Source: Methanobrevibacter_A sp964547125 (GTDB lineage Archaea; Methanobacteriota; Methanobacteria; Methanobacteriales; Methanobacteriaceae). From it: a DNA stretch of 6,296 nt. The notes under the pieces were generated by a model. That model saw only the letters and a program-made list of their open reading frames with translations, had not been told where the DNA came from and made no database searches. Of this stretch, positions 4,936 to 6,296 are shown piece after piece. Each line of letters opens with the position of its first letter. The stretch's first letter is position 1. The position numbers and the translations under genes were made by a program. The stretch is from contig CAZJLS010000084.1 in assembly GCA_964547125.1 (NCBI GenBank), positions 1 through 6,296 on the forward strand, given 5' to 3'.

Positions 4936-6296
4936 TTATTTTCCTAACTTAGAAGACAAATAATTATAAACATCCTCACGAACAGGATACTTTAAATCCA
5001 ATTTAAAATTAACAATAGGTAACTCCTTACCTTTATCATTCATAATAGTCTTCTGTTGGGGATTTCTTGGAATTACAGGACCTATATAATAAAATTCATG
5101 CCCCTCATCATCACTTTTCTTAATAAATAAATGCAAAACTAAACCAGAATCCTCATAACCCATAATCTCCACAGGCTCTTTACTATCTAACTTAACATTA
5201 GAACGAGTCATCCAACTAAAAGTTTCATTATCAATGAAAACATCCTCATATTTAGTACTCTCAGAAATATCTTCCTCCTTATCATAAGTAACAAAGATAG
5301 GACAAGTTCCATGCTTAATACGATAACCATAAACAGTAGAACTATCATCATGAGGCCAATTTAATAATCTACAAACATCATATCTAGAATATTTTTCATA
5401 TAATTTTAAATTAACACCACTAGTTTGTCCATGGAATTTATCCAAATACTGTTTTAAACCATATTCCACAATATCGTTGAAAAATTCTAAAAATATCTTA
5501 TTAGATAAAGCCTTTCTAAAACCATAACTTACTGAGAATATATCCCCCTCTTTTATGAAGAAATTAACATTTGGATATTTTTCAAGATCCTTTGTAACAT
5601 CAAATTTTTTATCTAAATAATCAATAGCATTATAAATACTCTTATAATCATTGTTAATATTGAATTCTTTAGATAGAATATCATTTATAGAATTTATAGA
5701 TACCCAACCTTTTTCAGATAACTCTCTTAAGATTATTAATTCGTGAGGACGTTTACTATAAGCTAACTTTAAAGTCATAAATTGCAAATACTCTAAAATA
5801 AACTCATCATCGATAACAACTTCATAATCCTTATCTACTTTTTTAATAAAATTATAATACGTTTTATAAGGTTTAATAGATTTTTTAATATAATTTATAA
5901 TAACAAGTGGATCTATATCACCAAACTCATAAAAATCATTAAATGAAGGAACACGACCTAATTTAAACTTAAGATTCATATAAAAATTCTTTAAATAATT
6001 CAACCTACTTAAATTAGACTTATTAATACTGTTAATTATTCTTTCCTTACTTATTTTATCAAAACTAACTGAACTAACACCAGGAATATCCCCGCCATTT
6101 AACCATTTACGATGATTATCCTTAATACCAGTTCTATCACCAGATAATGCCATAGGAATAAGGAAATTTTTATCATAATTGCCAATAAAATCAATAATTA
6201 CAACATAATCTTTATCTACAACTTTCCTCAAACCCCTACCCAATTGTTGTAAGAAGATGATTGTTGATTCTGTTGGTCTAAGCATTATAATTTGGT
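4936..6296 (-). CDS. Superfamily II helicase with C-terminal DUF3427 domain (N-terminus outside window)
   Basis: The reading frame is open to the right edge. At least three codons (Gln-Ile-Ile) precede the first ATG at 6285, so that ATG is internal and the ATPase core is missing. Counting from that Met, residues 13-20 (QQLGRGLR) are helicase motif VI, with its arginine fingers, and VVIIDFIGN (28-36) closes the second RecA-like domain. Residues 77-290 are a mostly helical linker. Residues 295-435 match DUF3427: LYEKYSRYDVCRLLNW (295-310), STVYGYRIK, CPIFVTY (328-334), SESTKYED (341-348), FSWMTRS (356-362), HLFIKKSDDEG (385-395), FYYIGPV (398-404) and a final YPV. The same helicase plus DUF3427 layout, with an N-terminal PLD nuclease, occurs in the type IV restriction enzyme SauUSI, so a role against modified foreign DNA is plausible but unproven here. 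Codons favour T endings (ATT, GGT), unlike trpE. Confidence 0.9.
   Translation of the reverse strand, partial: QIIMLRPTESTIIFLQQLGRGLRKVVDKDYVVIIDFIGNYDKNFLIPMALSGDRTGIKDNHRKWLNGGDIPGVSSVSFDKISKERIINSINKSNLSRLNYLKNFYMNLKFKLGRVPSFNDFYEFGDIDPLVIINYIKKSIKPYKTYYNFIKKVDKDYEVVIDDEFILEYLQFMTLKLAYSKRPHELIILRELSEKGWVSINSINDILSKEFNINNDYKSIYNAIDYLDKKFDVTKDLEKYPNVNFFIKEGDIFSVSYGFRKALSNKIFLEFFNDIVEYGLKQYLDKFHGQTSGVNLKLYEKYSRYDVCRLLNWPHDDSSTVYGYRIKHGTCPIFVTYDKEEDISESTKYEDVFIDNETFSWMTRSNVKLDSKEPVEIMGYEDSGLVLHLFIKKSDDEGHEFYYIGPVIPRNPQQKTIMNDKGKELPIVNFKLDLKYPVREDVYNYLSSKLGK

Noticed and set aside
6283..6285. The ATG at 6285 as the true start of the helicase gene
   Set aside because: The frame continues upstream to the window edge (Gln-Ile-Ile before the Met), and the protein would lack all ATPase motifs except VI. 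The LRPTES segment is internal in this helicase family.

Overview
The window looks like chromosomal DNA of an AT-rich archaeon, most likely a methanogen of the Methanobacteriales (Methanosphaera or Methanobrevibacter type). This is inferred from four things: very low GC, archaeal TATA boxes (TTTAAATA, TTTATATA) instead of bacterial -35/-10 elements, GGTGA/GGGT-type ribosome binding sites, and TGTACA-like boxes at the trp promoter. Such boxes are the known operator of the TrpY repressor of Methanothermobacter. No rRNA or marker gene is present to fix the genus.

All genes lie on the minus strand, so the window reads right to left. Positions 6296 to 4936 hold the C-terminal part of a large superfamily II helicase with a DUF3427 domain. 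Its N-terminus is outside the window. A 90-bp gap (4935-4846) follows, with two TATA boxes and three GTAC-centred boxes at 20- and 10-bp intervals. The tryptophan operon then runs trpE (4845-3346), trpG (3349-2732), trpD (2732-1722), trpC (1707-931), trpF (911-294) and the first 93 codons of trpB (279-1), which leaves the window. The genes overlap by 4 or 1 nt or are separated by 14-19 nt, as expected for one transcript. trpA would be expected further left.

Together TrpE and TrpG make anthranilate from chorismate and glutamine. TrpD adds phosphoribosyl, TrpF isomerises, TrpC closes the indole ring, and TrpB (with TrpA) makes tryptophan. All visible catalytic residues are intact, so the pathway looks functional. 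Feedback control by tryptophan is probable at TrpE (MLES motif), and transcriptional repression is probable at the GTAC boxes.

There is no gene-free stretch over 100 bp, and I saw no RNA gene, mobile element, CRISPR array or convincing terminator. The points most worth following up are the phased operator array without a linked regulator gene, and the SauUSI-like helicase upstream, whose codon use differs from that of the trp genes.
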